In this document: piece after piece, positions 5,239 through 5,356 of the stretch
Layout of the letters: the number at the start of each line of letters is the position of its first letter
How positions within the stretch are numbered: the first letter of the stretch is position 1
From: Acinetobacter sp.
Lineage (GTDB): Bacteria; Pseudomonadota; Gammaproteobacteria; Pseudomonadales; Moraxellaceae
NCBI GenBank assembly: GCA_030152275.1
Contig: JASLHF010000100.1
Coordinates: 1 to 5,356, forward strand
Length of the DNA: 5,356 nt
Direction: 5' to 3'
Program-made: the position numbers and the translations under genes
The notes under the pieces: model-generated
What the model saw: the letters and a program-made list of their open reading frames with translations, nothing else
Database searches by the model: none
What the model was told of the DNA's origin: nothing

Positions 5239-5356
5239 TGGCTTTTCAATTGGGTGAAGACAACGATGCAGGCATGAATGAGATGAACCTCATTCCGCTC
5301 ATCGATATTATGCTGGTATTGATGATCATCTTTTTGGTGACAGCGACCGTTGCCAA
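5238..5356 (+). CDS. exbD: TonB-system subunit ExbD (N-terminal 39 residues, cut by window edge)
   Basis: The start of an ExbD/TolR-family protein: a short cytoplasmic N-terminus followed by the single membrane helix NLIPLIDIMLVLMIIFLV (17-34). Asp23 matches the essential proton-path Asp25 of E. coli ExbD (there in TPFIDVMLVLLIIF). ExbD sits inside the ExbB pentamer and interacts with TonB in the periplasm. The exbB stop TAA and the exbD ATG share base 5238, and GGAGG (5224-5228) lies 9 bases upstream within exbB, so translation is probably coupled. About 100 residues of the periplasmic domain should follow beyond the window. TolR is the alternative by family, but the tonB-exbB linkage argues for ExbD. 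Confidence 0.94.
   Translation, partial: MAFQLGEDNDAGMNEMNLIPLIDIMLVLMIIFLVTATVA

Noticed and set aside
1..5356. Search for mobile elements, CRISPR repeats, tRNA/rRNA, toxin-antitoxin or defence genes
   Set aside because: No transposase, terminal repeats, regularly spaced repeats, cloverleaf-like sequence or small paired ORFs were seen; every sizeable gene belongs to a known housekeeping or metabolic family.

Overview
The window is ordinary chromosomal gammaproteobacterial DNA, most likely from an Acinetobacter species. This rests on the close resemblance of the PurU, TonB and ribosomal protein L28 products to Acinetobacter proteins as I remember them; no database search was run. GC content is in the mid-40s percent by eye, on the high side for the genus. 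I see no insertion sequence, tRNA, rRNA, CRISPR array, phage gene or toxin/defence cassette. Codon use looks even across the genes, so there is no sign of recent transfer.

Left part (1-1817). The minus strand carries the start of rpmB (ribosomal protein L28, truncated by the window edge) with a good sigma70-type promoter. Upstream of it, on the same strand, is a class-3/coniferyl-type aldehyde dehydrogenase. A TetR-family regulator is divergently transcribed from the aldehyde dehydrogenase. The 115-bp gap between them holds a perfect 8-4-8 inverted repeat lying exactly between the -35 and -10 of the dehydrogenase promoter, as expected for an operator of the adjacent TetR protein. The pair resembles the laoC/laoR part of the Pseudomonas long-chain alcohol/aldehyde oxidation locus, but the substrate cannot be read from the sequence.

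Middle (1818-3640). The TetR gene ends at a strong intrinsic terminator. It is followed by purU (formyltetrahydrofolate deformylase: ACT domain plus formyltransferase-like domain with intact Asn/His/Asp catalytic residues), which has its own terminator.

Right part (3641-5356). This is a tonB-exbB-exbD operon, with exbD cut off by the window edge. It encodes the inner-membrane energy-transducing complex that powers TonB-dependent outer-membrane transporters such as siderophore, haem and other receptors. Upstream are a plausible promoter with a Fur-box-like dyad in its spacer, a second 9-bp inverted repeat, and a roughly 100-nt leader that can fold into an extended hairpin just before the tonB ribosome binding site. 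ExbB and ExbD keep the key membrane residues. TonB has a long Pro/Lys-rich spacer and two cysteines in its periplasmic C-terminal domain.

I did not find a convincing undescribed system. The points most worth following are the aldehyde-dehydrogenase operator, the dyad and leader structures before tonB, the TonB cysteine pair, and the altered cofactor-site motif of the aldehyde dehydrogenase.
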